Notes: a model not told the origin generated them from the letters alone. Shown: positions 26,277 through 34,803, numbered from the stretch's first letter. The stretch: 64,000 nt of DNA from Metallibacterium scheffleri (GCF_002077135.1 NZ_LDOS01000002.1:496001-560000); one strand, 5' to 3'. Numbers and translations: made by a program.

Positions 26277-27560
26277 ATGTCGGGCAAATGCATACTGAGC
26301 GCGGGAATCCTGCTGGCGGCACTGTTCGCGCTGCCAGGGCATGCCGCGCCCGCGTCGGCGCTGGCCGAGATCAGCGCCTTGCAGCTGTCCACGCCTGCCG
26401 GACGCACGCGCGCGGTGTTTCTGCTCGATCGCAGCGCCGACTACAAGTTGTTCCAGCTCAGCCATCCCGACCGCGTGGTGCTGGATGTGCACGACAGCCG
26501 CCTCGCCGGCAATTTCCGTGCGCCCGCGGGCGCGGGATTGGTCAAGGACGTGCGCACCGGCGCGCGTCCTGATGATGGCGTGCGCGTGGTGTTCGACATG
26601 GACACTGGCGTGCGTCCGAAAAGTTTCCTGTTGCCGCCGACGCCCGATTCGCCCGGCTACCGGCTGGTGCTGGAAATGACCCCCGACAGTGCCGTGCATG
26701 CCGTGCAGGCGCCGGAGCTCGCGCAACTCCCCGATGGCGGGCGCAAGGTCGTGGTGGTGATCGATCCCGGCCACGGCGGCAGGGATACCGGCGCCATCGG
26801 CTACGACGGCATCGAGGAAAAAAACATCACCCTCGCGGTGGGCAAGGATCTGGCCCGGCTGATCGACGCGCAGCGCGGCATGAAGGCCGTGCTCACGCGC
26901 ACCGGCGATTACTACGTCACCCTCGACCAGCGCCGCGAGATCGCGCGCAACGCCAAGGCCGACATGTTCATCTCGATTCATGCCAATGCCTGTCCGGACG
27001 ATTGCGATACGCGCGGCGGCTCGGTGTGGATTCTCTCCACCAAGGGCGCCAGCAGCACCGCGGCCAAATTGCTGGCGCAGAGCGAGAACGACTCGTTCAA
27101 GCTGGTCGGCGGGGTGAATTTGCACGACCAGCAATCCTCGCTGGCCTCGGTGCTGCTCAGCCTGTCGCAAGGTGTCACCATGGATGCCAGCCGCCGCGCC
27201 GCCAGCGATGTGCTGCAATCGATCGGGCGCATCGAGCCGCTGTACAAGAGCCACGTCGAGCACGCCAACTTCGTCGTGCTGCGCGCGCCGGATGTGCCAT
27301 CGATGCTGATCGAGACCGCCTTCGTCACCGACAAGCAGGATGCGCTGCGCCTGATCAATCCGGTGTTCCAGGAAAAGCTGGCGCACTCGATTCTCGGCGG
27401 TGTCAAGAGCTATTTCCTCAACACGCCGCCGCCCGGCACTTGGTTCGCCTACCAGGCTGCCAAGCGCATGCGTACCGCCGACACCGCGCGGCAGCAGGCG
27501 CCCTGGCATGGCCCCGGCGCGCGCGCGCTGGACATCCTCGACGGCAGCGCGAAGAACTGA
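26277..27560 (+). CDS. amiC: N-acetylmuramoyl-L-alanine amidase (AmiB/AmiC type)
   Basis: A periplasmic zinc amidase that cuts the peptide stem from peptidoglycan to separate daughter cells. The 427-residue precursor has a signal peptide ([15 protein letters not shown]), an AMIN septal-targeting domain at about 30-140, and an Amidase_3 domain with zinc ligands in [26 protein letters not shown] and the catalytic glutamate in LIETAF. The autoinhibitory helix region found in EnvC/NlpD-activated amidases is present between the strands. There is no C-terminal LysM repeat. mutL follows 43 bases downstream, the conserved amidase-mutL pairing. Confidence 0.92.
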   Translation: MSGKCILSAGILLAALFALPGHAAPASALAEISALQLSTPAGRTRAVFLLDRSADYKLFQLSHPDRVVLDVHDSRLAGNFRAPAGAGLVKDVRTGARPDDGVRVVFDMDTGVRPKSFLLPPTPDSPGYRLVLEMTPDSAVHAVQAPELAQLPDGGRKVVVVIDPGHGGRDTGAIGYDGIEEKNITLAVGKDLARLIDAQRGMKAVLTRTGDYYVTLDQRREIARNAKADMFISIHANACPDDCDTRGGSVWILSTKGASSTAAKLLAQSENDSFKLVGGVNLHDQQSSLASVLLSLSQGVTMDASRRAASDVLQSIGRIEPLYKSHVEHANFVVLRAPDVPSMLIETAFVTDKQDALRLINPVFQEKLAHSILGGVKSYFLNTPPPGTWFAYQAAKRMRTADTARQQAPWHGPGARALDILDGSAKN

Positions 27561-27603
27561 GCGGCGCAGCCGCTATGCTTGGCGCTCGCCGCGCGAGCCC
27601 AGC

Positions 27604-29445
27604 ATGCCGATTCGTCAACTCTCCAGCAGCCTGATCAACCAGATCGCCGCCGGCGAGGTGATCGAGCGCCCGGCCTCGGTGGTCAAGGAACTGGTCGAGA
27701 ACAGCCTGGACGCCGGTGCGCGGCGCATCGAGATCGAGCTGGAAGCCGGCGGCACGCGATTGATCCGCGTGCGCGACGATGGCACCGGCATCGCCGCCGC
27801 CGAATTGCCGCTGGCCGTGGCCGCGCATGCCACCAGCAAGATCGCCAGTTTCGACGATTTGGTGCACGTGGCCACGCTGGGTTTTCGCGGCGAGGCACTG
27901 GCCTCGATCGCCTCGGTGTCGCGTTTCGCCCTCACCTCGCGCCCGCGTGGCAGTGCGCATGCGCTGTGCATCGAGGTCGCCGATGGCCGCAGCACCGAAC
28001 CGCACCCGGCGCAGCATCCCGAAGGCAGCAGCGTCGAGGTGCGCGAGTTGTTCCACAACGTGCCGGCGCGGCGCAAGTTCCTGCGCGCCGAGCGCACCGA
28101 ATTCCTGCACATCGACGAGCTGGTCAAGGCGCTGGCGCTGGCGCACCCGGACGTCGCGTTCACGCTGACGCACGATGCGCGCAGCCAGCGCGTGCTGCGC
28201 GTGGCCAGCGATGAAGCCGCACGCTTGGCGCGCGTGGCGGCGCTGCTGGGTGACGAATTCGCCGCGCAGTGCCTGGCCGTGCAGCACACCGCTGCGGGTT
28301 TGAGCCTGCACGGCTGGGTGGGACTGCCGGCCGCCGCACGCGCGCAGGCCGATCGCCAGTATTTCTACGTCAACGGGCGCTTGGTGCGCGATCGCGTGGT
28401 CAGCCACGCACTGCGCCAGGCGTATAGCGATGTGCTGTTTCATGGCCGCCACCCGGCCTACGTGCTGTTTCTGCAACTCGATCCCGCCAGCGTCGATGTC
28501 AACGTGCATCCGGCCAAGAGCGAAGTGCGTTTTCGCGAGCAGCGTCTGGTGCACGACTTCCTGTTCCGCGCGCTGCACGAGGCGCTGGCCGACACGCGCG
28601 CCGGGCAGGGCGCCGGCCACGCGCGCGTCGACGCACAGCCGTTGCGCGCCGATTTGCCGGCGCTGGATGCATCCCCCGCGTGGCTCGGCGTCGCGGCATC
28701 CGGCACGACGCGCCCGGTACCACCTGCCTATCAGGCCGCGCTGGGCCTGCGCCACGGCGTGCGGGATGCCGCGCGCGCCGGCGCCGGCGCCGATTCCTAC
28801 GTGCAATTGCTGGCCGGCGCACTGCCCGCGCCGCTGCCCGCGGCATCCGCCGCTGCCGCCATCCCGCCGCTGGGCCACGCGCTGGCGCAGCTCAAGGGCG
28901 TGTACGTGCTGGCCGAAAACGCGCACGGCCTGGTGCTGGTGGACATGCACGCCGCGCACGAGCGCATCACCTACGAACACCTCAAGGCCGGGCGCGCCGC
29001 CAGCAGCCTGCGCGCGCAGCGCCTGCTGGTGCCGCTGACGCTGCCGGTGAGCGCGCGCGAAGCCGCCGCCGCCGAGGAACACGGCGCCGCGCTGGCCGGC
29101 TTCGGTCTGGAGCTGCTGCGCGCCGGTCCCGACAGCGTGCGCCTGACCAGCGTGCCCGCGCTGCTGGCCGACGCCGACGCCGCGCAACTGGCGCGCGACG
29201 TGCTCGCCGAGCTGGCCGAACACGGCAGCTCGCGCCGCCTCGAGGAAATCGAGAACGAGTTGCTCTCCACCCTGGCCTGCCACGGCTCGGTGCGTGCCGG
29301 CCGCCGCCTCAACCTGGCCGAAATGGACGCCCTGCTGCGCGAGATGGAAGCCACCGAGCGCAGCGGCCAGTGCAACCACGGCCGCCCCACCTGGGTGCAG
29401 GTGTCGCTGGCCGAACTGGACCGCTTGTTCCTGCGCGGGCGCTGA
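27604..29445 (+). CDS. mutL: DNA mismatch repair protein MutL
   Basis: Links mismatch recognition by MutS to strand removal. The 613-residue protein has an N-terminal GHKL ATPase ([36 protein letters not shown]) to about residue 330, a variable Ala/Pro-rich linker, and a C-terminal dimerisation domain. The latter carries [12 protein letters not shown], which fits the endonuclease motif DQHA-x2-E-x4-E with Q replaced by M, together with ACHGSVRAG and CNHGRPTW. Thus it probably nicks DNA itself, as in bacteria without MutH. ATG 27604 was chosen ([13 protein letters not shown]). Confidence 0.96.
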   Translation: MPIRQLSSSLINQIAAGEVIERPASVVKELVENSLDAGARRIEIELEAGGTRLIRVRDDGTGIAAAELPLAVAAHATSKIASFDDLVHVATLGFRGEALASIASVSRFALTSRPRGSAHALCIEVADGRSTEPHPAQHPEGSSVEVRELFHNVPARRKFLRAERTEFLHIDELVKALALAHPDVAFTLTHDARSQRVLRVASDEAARLARVAALLGDEFAAQCLAVQHTAAGLSLHGWVGLPAAARAQADRQYFYVNGRLVRDRVVSHALRQAYSDVLFHGRHPAYVLFLQLDPASVDVNVHPAKSEVRFREQRLVHDFLFRALHEALADTRAGQGAGHARVDAQPLRADLPALDASPAWLGVAASGTTRPVPPAYQAALGLRHGVRDAARAGAGADSYVQLLAGALPAPLPAASAAAAIPPLGHALAQLKGVYVLAENAHGLVLVDMHAAHERITYEHLKAGRAASSLRAQRLLVPLTLPVSAREAAAAEEHGAALAGFGLELLRAGPDSVRLTSVPALLADADAAQLARDVLAELAEHGSSRRLEEIENELLSTLACHGSVRAGRRLNLAEMDALLREMEATERSGQCNHGRPTWVQVSLAELDRLFLRGR

Positions 29446-29479
29446 GCCGATGCCGCGTCAGCCGCTGATGGTGAACCCC

Positions 29480-29782
29480 ATGCGCCGCATTCCATATCCC
29501 GCTCCCGGCGAAATCCTGCTGCAGGAATTCCTCAAGCCCATGAACTTCACCCAGTACCGGCTGGCCAAGGAAATCGGTGTGCCGCAGCGCCGCGTCGGCG
29601 AAATCGTCGCCGGCAAGCGCGGCATCACCGCCGACACCGGCCTGCGCCTGACGCAGTTCTTCGGCACATCGGAAGGCTTCTGGACCGGTTTGCAGGATGA
29701 CCACGACCGCGCCATGACCAAGGATGCGATCGCCGAAACGCTGCGCCGGATCACGCCATGGAACGCGCGGCGCGCGGCATAA
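29480..29782 (+). CDS. HigA-like antitoxin / HTH regulator (orphan)
   Basis: A 100-residue XRE-type helix-turn-helix protein of the HigA family: PGEILLQEFLKPMNFTQYRL, then the recognition helix region VPQRRVGEIVAGKRGI and the HigA hallmark RLTQFFGTSEGFW. In complete systems a HigB RNase gene lies immediately upstream; here mutL does, so no partner toxin is visible on either side. It could be a decayed module or a solitary repressor. ATG 29480 is chosen from homology; ATGs at 29450 and 29468 are in frame. Confidence 0.8.
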   Translation: MRRIPYPAPGEILLQEFLKPMNFTQYRLAKEIGVPQRRVGEIVAGKRGITADTGLRLTQFFGTSEGFWTGLQDDHDRAMTKDAIAETLRRITPWNARRAA

Positions 29783-30119
29783 CCAGGGCGAGCCGGTCCC
29801 TTGCGCGCATCACTTCGCGGGCGCAGGATGGCCGCGGTTTCGCGTCAGGTTGGGAAAGGCTGCGGGATTAGGCGGCGGGTTCAGGCGGCATGCCAGTCGG
29901 AGGTCATTGATTGGCATGGATGGTTCCGGCAGCAGACATCGCTGGCGTGAGATTAGGGGCGGAGTTAGGCTTCATTTCATAATCGAATAGTAGTTGGGCA
30001 GTGAAAGCGCCGAGCCGTCGCAGTAGCAAAACCTGACACCAGGAAGCGGAGTACCCTGATTGACTGAGTCGAGCCAGCACCGATACTCAACGAAGCGCTC
30101 TGGCGTCCGGATAACCAAG
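29783..30119. other. Non-coding or decayed region left of the IS element
   Basis: No gene was recognised. The base composition becomes less GC-rich towards the IS. On the minus strand a frame of about 49 codons (30119 to a TGA at 29972) reads with a protein-like mix of Tyr, Trp, Cys and Phe, for example RTPERFVEYRCWLDSVNQ, and may be the 3' remnant of a gene interrupted or degraded before the IS arrived. Rejoined across the element it meets a stop within five codons. Confidence 0.35.
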
Positions 30120-30145
30120 GGCGGCCTCAAACTCCAGGTGCAACA
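30120..30145 (+). repeat. Left inverted repeat of the IS30-family element
   Basis: Starts GGCGGCCTCAA and ends GGTGCAACA; 21 of 26 positions match the right repeat read inwards. The outer edge is set by the adjacent AAG duplication. Confidence 0.85.
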
Positions 30146-30174
30146 CCCAAGCGGGAGTAGCTTAGGCTGTTGCG

Positions 30175-31185
30175 ATGCGAACCTACAACGAACTGAGTTT
30201 GGATGAGCGCGTGGAGATGCAGCGACGTCTGGAAGCCGGTGACAGTCTGCGTGCGATTGCCCGCTCGCTGGGCCGTGCCGCGAGCACGATCAGCCGCGAG
30301 CGCCGGCGTGCGCCGAGTGGGGTGACCTATCTCGCGCAGGCGGCGCAAGGGCGAGCGGGCCTCTGCCGACGCAAACCGCGGGTGCCGCGCAAGCTCGACG
30401 ATCCAGCGCTGCGAGAAGTGGTCCATGAGCTTCTGTTTGCGCGCTGGTCGCCGCAGCAGATCGCCGGGATACTGGCGCGGGCCTTCCCCGATCGGGCGGA
30501 CTACCGGGTGTCGCACGAGACCATCTATGGCGCGATCTACGTGACCCCGCGGGGCGACTTGCGCAAGCAGCTGATTGCCTGCCTGCGGCAGGGCCGCAGC
30601 ACCCGCAAGCCGCGCAGCCGCGGTCAGGATCGACGTGGCCAGATCCCGAACATGCAGAGCATCCATGTGCGCCCGCCCGAGGTCGAAGACCGGTTGGTCC
30701 CGGGCCACTGGGAGGGTGATCTGATCAAGGGCACCGGCAATCGCTCTTCGGTCGGCACGCTGGTCGAGCGCAGCAGTGGCTTCGTGGTCCTGGCCAAGAT
30801 GAGCAGCGCCACCGCCGCAGACGCGCTGGTGAGCTTCAGCCAAGCCCTGCAGCGCATCCCGGCCGCCCTGCGCAAGACGCTGACCTACGATCAGGGCAAG
30901 GAGATGAGCTATCACGATGCGTTGACCTTGCGAACCGGTGTGGCGGTCTACTTCGCCGACCCGCACAGCCCCTGGCAGCGCGGCAGCAACGAAAACACCA
31001 ACGGCCTGTTGCGTCAGTACCTGCCCAAGGGCACGGACCTGTCGGTGTACAGCCAAGACGAGCTCAACCAGATCGCGTTGAGCCTCAACACCCGACCTCG
31101 GCAACGGCATGGATTCCACACGCCGCTGCAGGTCTACAACGAACATCTACGACTCGCCGAGGCCACGCTCGGCACCATGCACTGA
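30175..31185 (+). CDS. IS30-family transposase
   Basis: A 336-residue DDE transposase that cuts and joins the element ends through a circular intermediate in this family. An N-terminal helix-turn-helix reads LSLDERVEMQRRLEAG with SLRAIARSLGRAASTISRE, followed by the RNase-H-like core with the catalytic residues in GHWEGDLIKG (Asp), LTYDQGKEM (Asp) and SPWQRGSNENTNGLLRQYLP (Glu). The frame is complete and uninterrupted, and the gene fills the element between the terminal repeats. The name within IS30 cannot be given without a database comparison. Confidence 0.95.
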   Translation: MRTYNELSLDERVEMQRRLEAGDSLRAIARSLGRAASTISRERRRAPSGVTYLAQAAQGRAGLCRRKPRVPRKLDDPALREVVHELLFARWSPQQIAGILARAFPDRADYRVSHETIYGAIYVTPRGDLRKQLIACLRQGRSTRKPRSRGQDRRGQIPNMQSIHVRPPEVEDRLVPGHWEGDLIKGTGNRSSVGTLVERSSGFVVLAKMSSATAADALVSFSQALQRIPAALRKTLTYDQGKEMSYHDALTLRTGVAVYFADPHSPWQRGSNENTNGLLRQYLPKGTDLSVYSQDELNQIALSLNTRPRQRHGFHTPLQVYNEHLRLAEATLGTMH

Positions 31186-31188
31186 TTC

Positions 31189-31214
31189 TGTTGCACCGGG
31201 ACCTTGAAACCGCC
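31189..31214 (-). repeat. Right inverted repeat of the IS30-family element
   Basis: Read inwards on the minus strand it starts GGCGGTTTCAA and ends GGTGCAACA, matching the left repeat at 21 of 26 positions. The AAG duplication follows at 31215-31217. Confidence 0.85.
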
Positions 31215-31518
31215 AAGACAAAAGGGCGCGGTTACACCATATCAGAGGGTGACGGTTTAGCGTACTCATAATCCGTGTTCAACAACTACAGTCAGATCCG
31301 TGCGGAGTGCAAAAGTGTTCATCTTCTCAACACTATGAATGCCGGCGTAAATCCATATCGAACGGCTTCACATGTAGCTCTCCTTGGCATAAAAAAGTAA
31401 CGTGCCCAACCAAAACTGAGGTTGCACTTTTTCTGAAACTCCACTCTGCCCCTGATTCCGGTTTCGGGCGCGACCACGCGCACGCAACGCGATGCGCTTA
31501 CGGGTCGGCCTAGTCTCC
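31215..31518. other. Less GC-rich region right of the IS element
   Basis: About 300 bases with no recognisable gene, richer in A and T than the surroundings. No terminator with a clean stem was found. It and 29783-30119 probably formed one non-coding or decayed stretch before the insertion. Confidence 0.4.
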
Positions 31519-31716
31519 TCACGCATGCACCCCCGAAGTAAACGCCCACAGCACGATGATGCACATGATCACCACGTAGATGCGCAGTGCCCAGAACACG
31601 CCCTGTTGCCAGGGCTTGAGCTGCTGCCGCTGCACCGGCGCCAGCGGCGTGTCCCAGCCCTCGTCGGCGAGCAGGGCCTTGAGTTCGTCGGGGCTGTATT
31701 GATCGAGATCTTTCAT
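31519..31716 (-). CDS. 65-residue single-helix membrane protein
   Basis: A short protein beginning MKDLDQYSPDELKALLADEG and ending in one transmembrane helix (VFWALRIYVVIMCIIVLWAF). The N-terminal part is acidic and helical, then PVQRQQLKPWQQG precedes the membrane. It starts three bases after the stop of the Nramp-like transporter and is surely in the same transcript, so it may be a small accessory subunit or regulator of that transporter. I do not recognise a family. Confidence 0.7.
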   Translation of the reverse strand: MKDLDQYSPDELKALLADEGWDTPLAPVQRQQLKPWQQGVFWALRIYVVIMCIIVLWAFTSGVHA

Positions 31717-31719
31717 GGC

Positions 31720-33102
31720 TCAGGCTCCAAACAGGGTGGGGAATACGGTGACCAGGCCATACAGGACATTGCACAGGATCAGCGCCAGCATGATCGCGAT
31801 GGACACGCCGTTGCGCAGCGGACCGTTGGCGTAATCGCCCATCAGTTCCTTGTCGTTGAGCAGCATCAGCAGGAACAGCATCGCCGCGGGCATGAACACG
31901 GTGGCGATCACTTGCACGCTGAGGTTGAGAAAGCCCAGCGGCAGGTTGGGAAACAGCACCACGCCGGCGGCCAGCACCGTGCCCATCACCGCGGGCGCGT
32001 AGAAACGCCAGGCCTGCGCCGGTTTGGCATTGAGCGAGCGCGGCAGGTCGAGTGCTTCGCCGATGGCCCACGCGGTGCTGGCGGTGATCACCACGGCGGC
32101 GATCAACCCGGCCTCGATCAGTCCCAACGCGAACAGCTTCATGGCGGTATCGCCCAGGTGCAGGCGCAACGCGTGCAGCACCGCGCCGGCGGTCATGTCG
32201 CGGGCATCGGGCAGGCCGGACAGCACCACCGCGCCGATGATGATGACCGCCATTGCCACCACCACCATGCCGGTGACGCCAAGCATCAAATCGCGCCGGC
32301 TGGCGGGGATGTCCTTGGGCAGCAGGCCCTTGTCCACCACGCAGGACTGCTGAAAGAACAACTGCCACGGCGCGATACTGGTGCCGATGTTGGCCGAGAG
32401 CAGGATCAGGAACGTCGCCGACAGCAGACCGCCCGGCAGCATCCAGCCGCCGCCGGCAAAGGCCTGCGCCACCGCGCCCCAGTCGGGCTTGGCCATCCAC
32501 ACCAGCGGCACGAACACCAGATTGAACGCGGCGATGACCAGCGCCACGCGCTCCCATGCCCAGTAGCGCAGAAACACCAGCGTGCCGACGACGAAGGCCA
32601 GGGTCAGGGGTACCGTGATCGCGTAAGGGATGCCGAATGCCAGTCCACCGATGCGGATGCCGATGAACTCGGTCACCAGCGTCAGGATGTTGGCCAGCAC
32701 CAGATCGACCAGCGAGAACAGGCCCCAGAATGGCCCGTAGCGCTTCCAGATCAGTTCGGCGTGGCCACGCCGCGTCACCGCGCCCAGACGGATGGTCATC
32801 TCCTGCACGATGTAGGCGATGAAACCCAGCACGAGAATCATCGGCAGGAAGATGCCGAGGCCGTAGGCCGCGCCGGTCTGTGCGTAGGTGAGCACGCCGC
32901 CGGCATCGTTGTCGCCCAGCATCACCAGCAGGCCGGGGCCGACCAGCGCCAGCACCAGCAGCAGGCGATTGGGCAAGGTGCGCGGGCGCGCGCGCAGATC
33001 GGCGATGTACAGGCGATCACGCAAGCGCTGGTCGAAGCCGGCGCGCGCGCCCTGGTTGAGATTCGGGTCGTGCACTGCATGCGGAATGATGCTCATGGTC
33101 AT
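31720..33102 (-). CDS. Nramp-related divalent-metal transporter (non-canonical site)
   Basis: A 460-residue inner-membrane protein with about 11 transmembrane helices and the overall Nramp/SLC11 pattern. The motifs that hold Mn or Fe in MntH are altered: helix 1 has LGDNDAGG instead of DPGN, and helix 6 has SANIGTSIAPWQLFF where MntH has an MPH motif. That places it with divergent Nramp relatives, some of which move magnesium (NRMT group) or other ions; the actual ion cannot be read from sequence. ATG 33102 (MTMSIIPH) or 33096 are possible starts. Upstream on the same strand is a frameshifted unknown gene and a long structured leader; a 65-residue membrane protein follows. Confidence 0.8.
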   Translation of the reverse strand: MTMSIIPHAVHDPNLNQGARAGFDQRLRDRLYIADLRARPRTLPNRLLLVLALVGPGLLVMLGDNDAGGVLTYAQTGAAYGLGIFLPMILVLGFIAYIVQEMTIRLGAVTRRGHAELIWKRYGPFWGLFSLVDLVLANILTLVTEFIGIRIGGLAFGIPYAITVPLTLAFVVGTLVFLRYWAWERVALVIAAFNLVFVPLVWMAKPDWGAVAQAFAGGGWMLPGGLLSATFLILLSANIGTSIAPWQLFFQQSCVVDKGLLPKDIPASRRDLMLGVTGMVVVAMAVIIIGAVVLSGLPDARDMTAGAVLHALRLHLGDTAMKLFALGLIEAGLIAAVVITASTAWAIGEALDLPRSLNAKPAQAWRFYAPAVMGTVLAAGVVLFPNLPLGFLNLSVQVIATVFMPAAMLFLLMLLNDKELMGDYANGPLRNGVSIAIMLALILCNVLYGLVTVFPTLFGA

Positions 33103-33160
33103 GGCTCGTGGCGGGTTTGCGAGTGGAGGCGGAACGGCGTGGCTTGGGGTGAATGGCGCA

Positions 33161-33618
33161 TCAGATCGCGACGTGCACGCGCACGCCGGGCACGCGCGCC
33201 GGGCCGCGCGCGTGGTTATAGCCGGGATTGGAGATCCACTGCAGGTCGGGACTCACTTGCAGGTAACGTCCCATCAGTGCCGCATCGCCTTGTGCGGGCA
33301 AGCCCAGCGCGGCGAGCGCAAGCCGGACCAGTGCGTACAGCGTGCGCGTGTCGCAACGCATGCGATCGAACCGTGGCGGCGGCAGCGCCAGAGCGATCCG
33401 GTGCTGCGCAAGATAGGGCAAGGAATGGAGGCAATTCGCGCGTACCAGTGCGCCTGCGGGCGCGCCGTGCTCGGCATATGCCGCCAGCGCATTTCGATAT
33501 GCGCGTGCCTGTGCGCCGGGGTTGCCTTGGGCAGGGCCGGATGCGGCGAATGCACGCAAGAGCGCAGCGGCGCGTGCCTGGCACCGCCAGTCAACGCGGA
33601 AAGATCGAACAGCAGCAT
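33161..33618 (-). pseudogene. Unknown gene, apparently frameshifted
   Basis: ATG 33618 has a strong ribosome site (GGAGGTGA, six bases away) and starts MLLFDLSALTGGAR, but that frame soon becomes arginine/histidine-rich noise. A different frame from about 33577 gives a coherent protein to the TGA at 33161 (for example ALAAYAEHGAPAGALV and GRYLQVSPDLQWISNPGYN). One extra G near 33577 would join the two into about 150 residues. Alternatively translation of the second frame starts at GTG 33625, which lacks a ribosome site. No family was recognised. It lies 58 bases before the Nramp-like gene, behind the same promoter and leader. Confidence 0.45.
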
Positions 33619-33803
33619 GGCTCACCTCCAGTCCACGGACCGGAGGCGAGCGGGACGTTACGAGTGCCCGCCCGCGCCCACGGCGCGGTCTGTCGTCAGG
33701 GCAGCGAGACACGCGTGGAGCACGCTCGCTGCGGGGATACTCGGATAACTGTCCATGGGACTCGGTATCAGCCTGGAAAGCGCCACGGGGCGACCCGCGC
33801 GGC
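33619..33803 (-). ncRNA. Structured 5' leader of the Nramp-like operon (candidate cis-regulatory RNA)
   Basis: From the predicted transcription start near 33803 to the ATG at 33618 there are about 185 untranslated bases with several good hairpins. One has GATAC/GTATC arms enclosing a GTCC/GGAC stem (33736-33769); another has the perfect 8-bp arms GCAGCGAG/CTCGCTGC enclosing CGTG/CACG (33701-33732); a third (about 33628-33643) sits directly against the ribosome site. The cores of the M-box and yybP-ykoY motifs were not found. A riboswitch for a metal ion is a reasonable guess from context only. Confidence 0.45.
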
Positions 33804-33809
33804 GCGCGC

Positions 33810-33838
33810 ACTGTAGGTGTGACGCCGCGATGCGTCAA
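33810..33838 (-). promoter_or_regulatory. Sigma-70 promoter of the Nramp-like operon
   Basis: On the minus strand TTGACG (33838-33833) and TACAGT (33815-33810) are separated by 17 bases, near-ideal for the housekeeping sigma factor. The start would be near 33803. Confidence 0.65.
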
Positions 33839-33867
33839 CAGAAATTTTCGCGGCGCGTGGCGTGTGT

Positions 33868-34650
33868 TCAGTGCCCGTCGAACAGCGGCTTGCGCCGCTC
33901 GATGAAGGCGCGCGTGCCCTCGCGCATGTCGCTGCCGGCGAAGCACAGCGCGAAGGCCTGCGTCTCGAACGCCAGCGCCTGGTCCAGCGCGCACTCGCTG
34001 CCCTCGATCACGCAGGCGAGGATGTGGCGCATGGCTTGCGGCGCGGCGCTGGCGAGTTGCGTGGCGATGGCATCGACCTCGGCATCCAGTGCCTCCGGTG
34101 CGACCACGCGCGTGAGCAGTCCCAGTTGCTGCGCGCGCTGCGCGTCGATGGGCGCGCCGAGCAGGCACAGCTCCAGCGCGGCAGCGCGTCCGCATAGGCG
34201 CACCAGCCGCTGCGTGCCGCCGAAACCGGGAATCAGCCCCAGGCCGACTTCGGGCTGGCCCAGCCTGGCGCGCGTGCTGGCGATGCGCAGGTGGCAGGCC
34301 ATGGCCAGTTCCAGTCCGCCACCCAGCGCGTAGCCATGGATACGTGCCAGTACCGGTTTGCCGAGGGTCTCGATGCTGCGCATCAGGCTTTGCCCCTGTT
34401 GCGAAAACGCCTGCGCCTGCGCCGCTGTGAGATCGGCCATCTCGGTGATGTCGGCGCCGGCAACGAACGCCTTCTCGCCCGCGCCGGCGAGCACGACCAC
34501 GCGCACGGCGTCGTCGTGGCGCGCCTGCTGCATCGCGCTACCCAGCTCACCGAGCAGCGCGCGGTTGAGCGCGTTGAGTTTGTCGGCGCGATTCAGGGTG
34601 ATGCGGCGCACGGCGCCGGTGTCTTCGATCAACAGGTGGGTGCAGTCCAT
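33868..34650 (-). CDS. Enoyl-CoA hydratase/isomerase family protein
   Basis: A 260-residue crotonase. It shows the CoA/oxyanion-hole segments AFVAGADITEMADL and HGYALGGGLELAMACHLRIAS, and GQPEVGLGLIPGFGGTQRL; both catalytic glutamates of true hydratases are present (GGGLE and GQPE). It probably hydrates trans-2-enoyl-CoA in fatty acid or amino acid breakdown; the precise substrate is not evident. ATG 34650 (MDCTHLLIED) was chosen, since the longer frame to 34782 overlaps the divergent fkpA promoter. It stands alone. Confidence 0.92.
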   Translation of the reverse strand: MDCTHLLIEDTGAVRRITLNRADKLNALNRALLGELGSAMQQARHDDAVRVVVLAGAGEKAFVAGADITEMADLTAAQAQAFSQQGQSLMRSIETLGKPVLARIHGYALGGGLELAMACHLRIASTRARLGQPEVGLGLIPGFGGTQRLVRLCGRAAALELCLLGAPIDAQRAQQLGLLTRVVAPEALDAEVDAIATQLASAAPQAMRHILACVIEGSECALDQALAFETQAFALCFAGSDMREGTRAFIERRKPLFDGH

Positions 34651-34723
34651 GACGGTGCCTGATTGAGGTAGGGTGAGAATGCCGCGCCGGCTGTACGCTG
34701 GCGGCACGAATGTTAAACAGCTG

Positions 34724-34751
34724 GGAACCTTTGTGCCGTGCGTGACTCTAC
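34724..34751 (+). promoter_or_regulatory. Sigma-E-like promoter upstream of fkpA
   Basis: GGAACCT (34724-34730) and TCTAC (34747-34751) are 16 bases apart, close to the extracytoplasmic-stress consensus GGAACTT-N16-TCTGA. Periplasmic FKBP isomerases are sigma-E targets in E. coli, which supports the call. The start codon is 52 bases further. Confidence 0.5.
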
Positions 34752-34803
34752 GCTCGGACCGGTATGCCGGCCCCGTGTTCACCTATCGCCGAGAGAGATC
34801 CGC

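Larger units (their letters stand above)
30120..31214 (+). mobile_element. IS30-family insertion sequence, intact
   Basis: A 1,095-bp element with 26-bp imperfect terminal inverted repeats (21 of 26 matching) and a single full-length transposase gene. The trinucleotide AAG occurs immediately outside both ends (30117-30119 and 31215-31217), a 3-bp target duplication within the IS30 range. Size, single DDE gene and duplication length all agree. It looks young and potentially active. Confidence 0.9.

Noticed and set aside
29468-29782. HigBA toxin-antitoxin operon.
   Set aside because: Only the antitoxin-like gene exists; mutL ends directly upstream and no HigB-like frame is present on either side.
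33619-33803. M-box or yybP-ykoY riboswitch in the Nramp-like leader.
   Set aside because: The conserved cores I know for these motifs were not found; kept only as an unassigned structured leader.
31492-33816. Plus-strand frame of 774 codons across the Nramp-like region.
   Set aside because: Opposite strand of a clear transporter gene; His/Gln/Arg-rich shadow with no hydrophobic or domain pattern.
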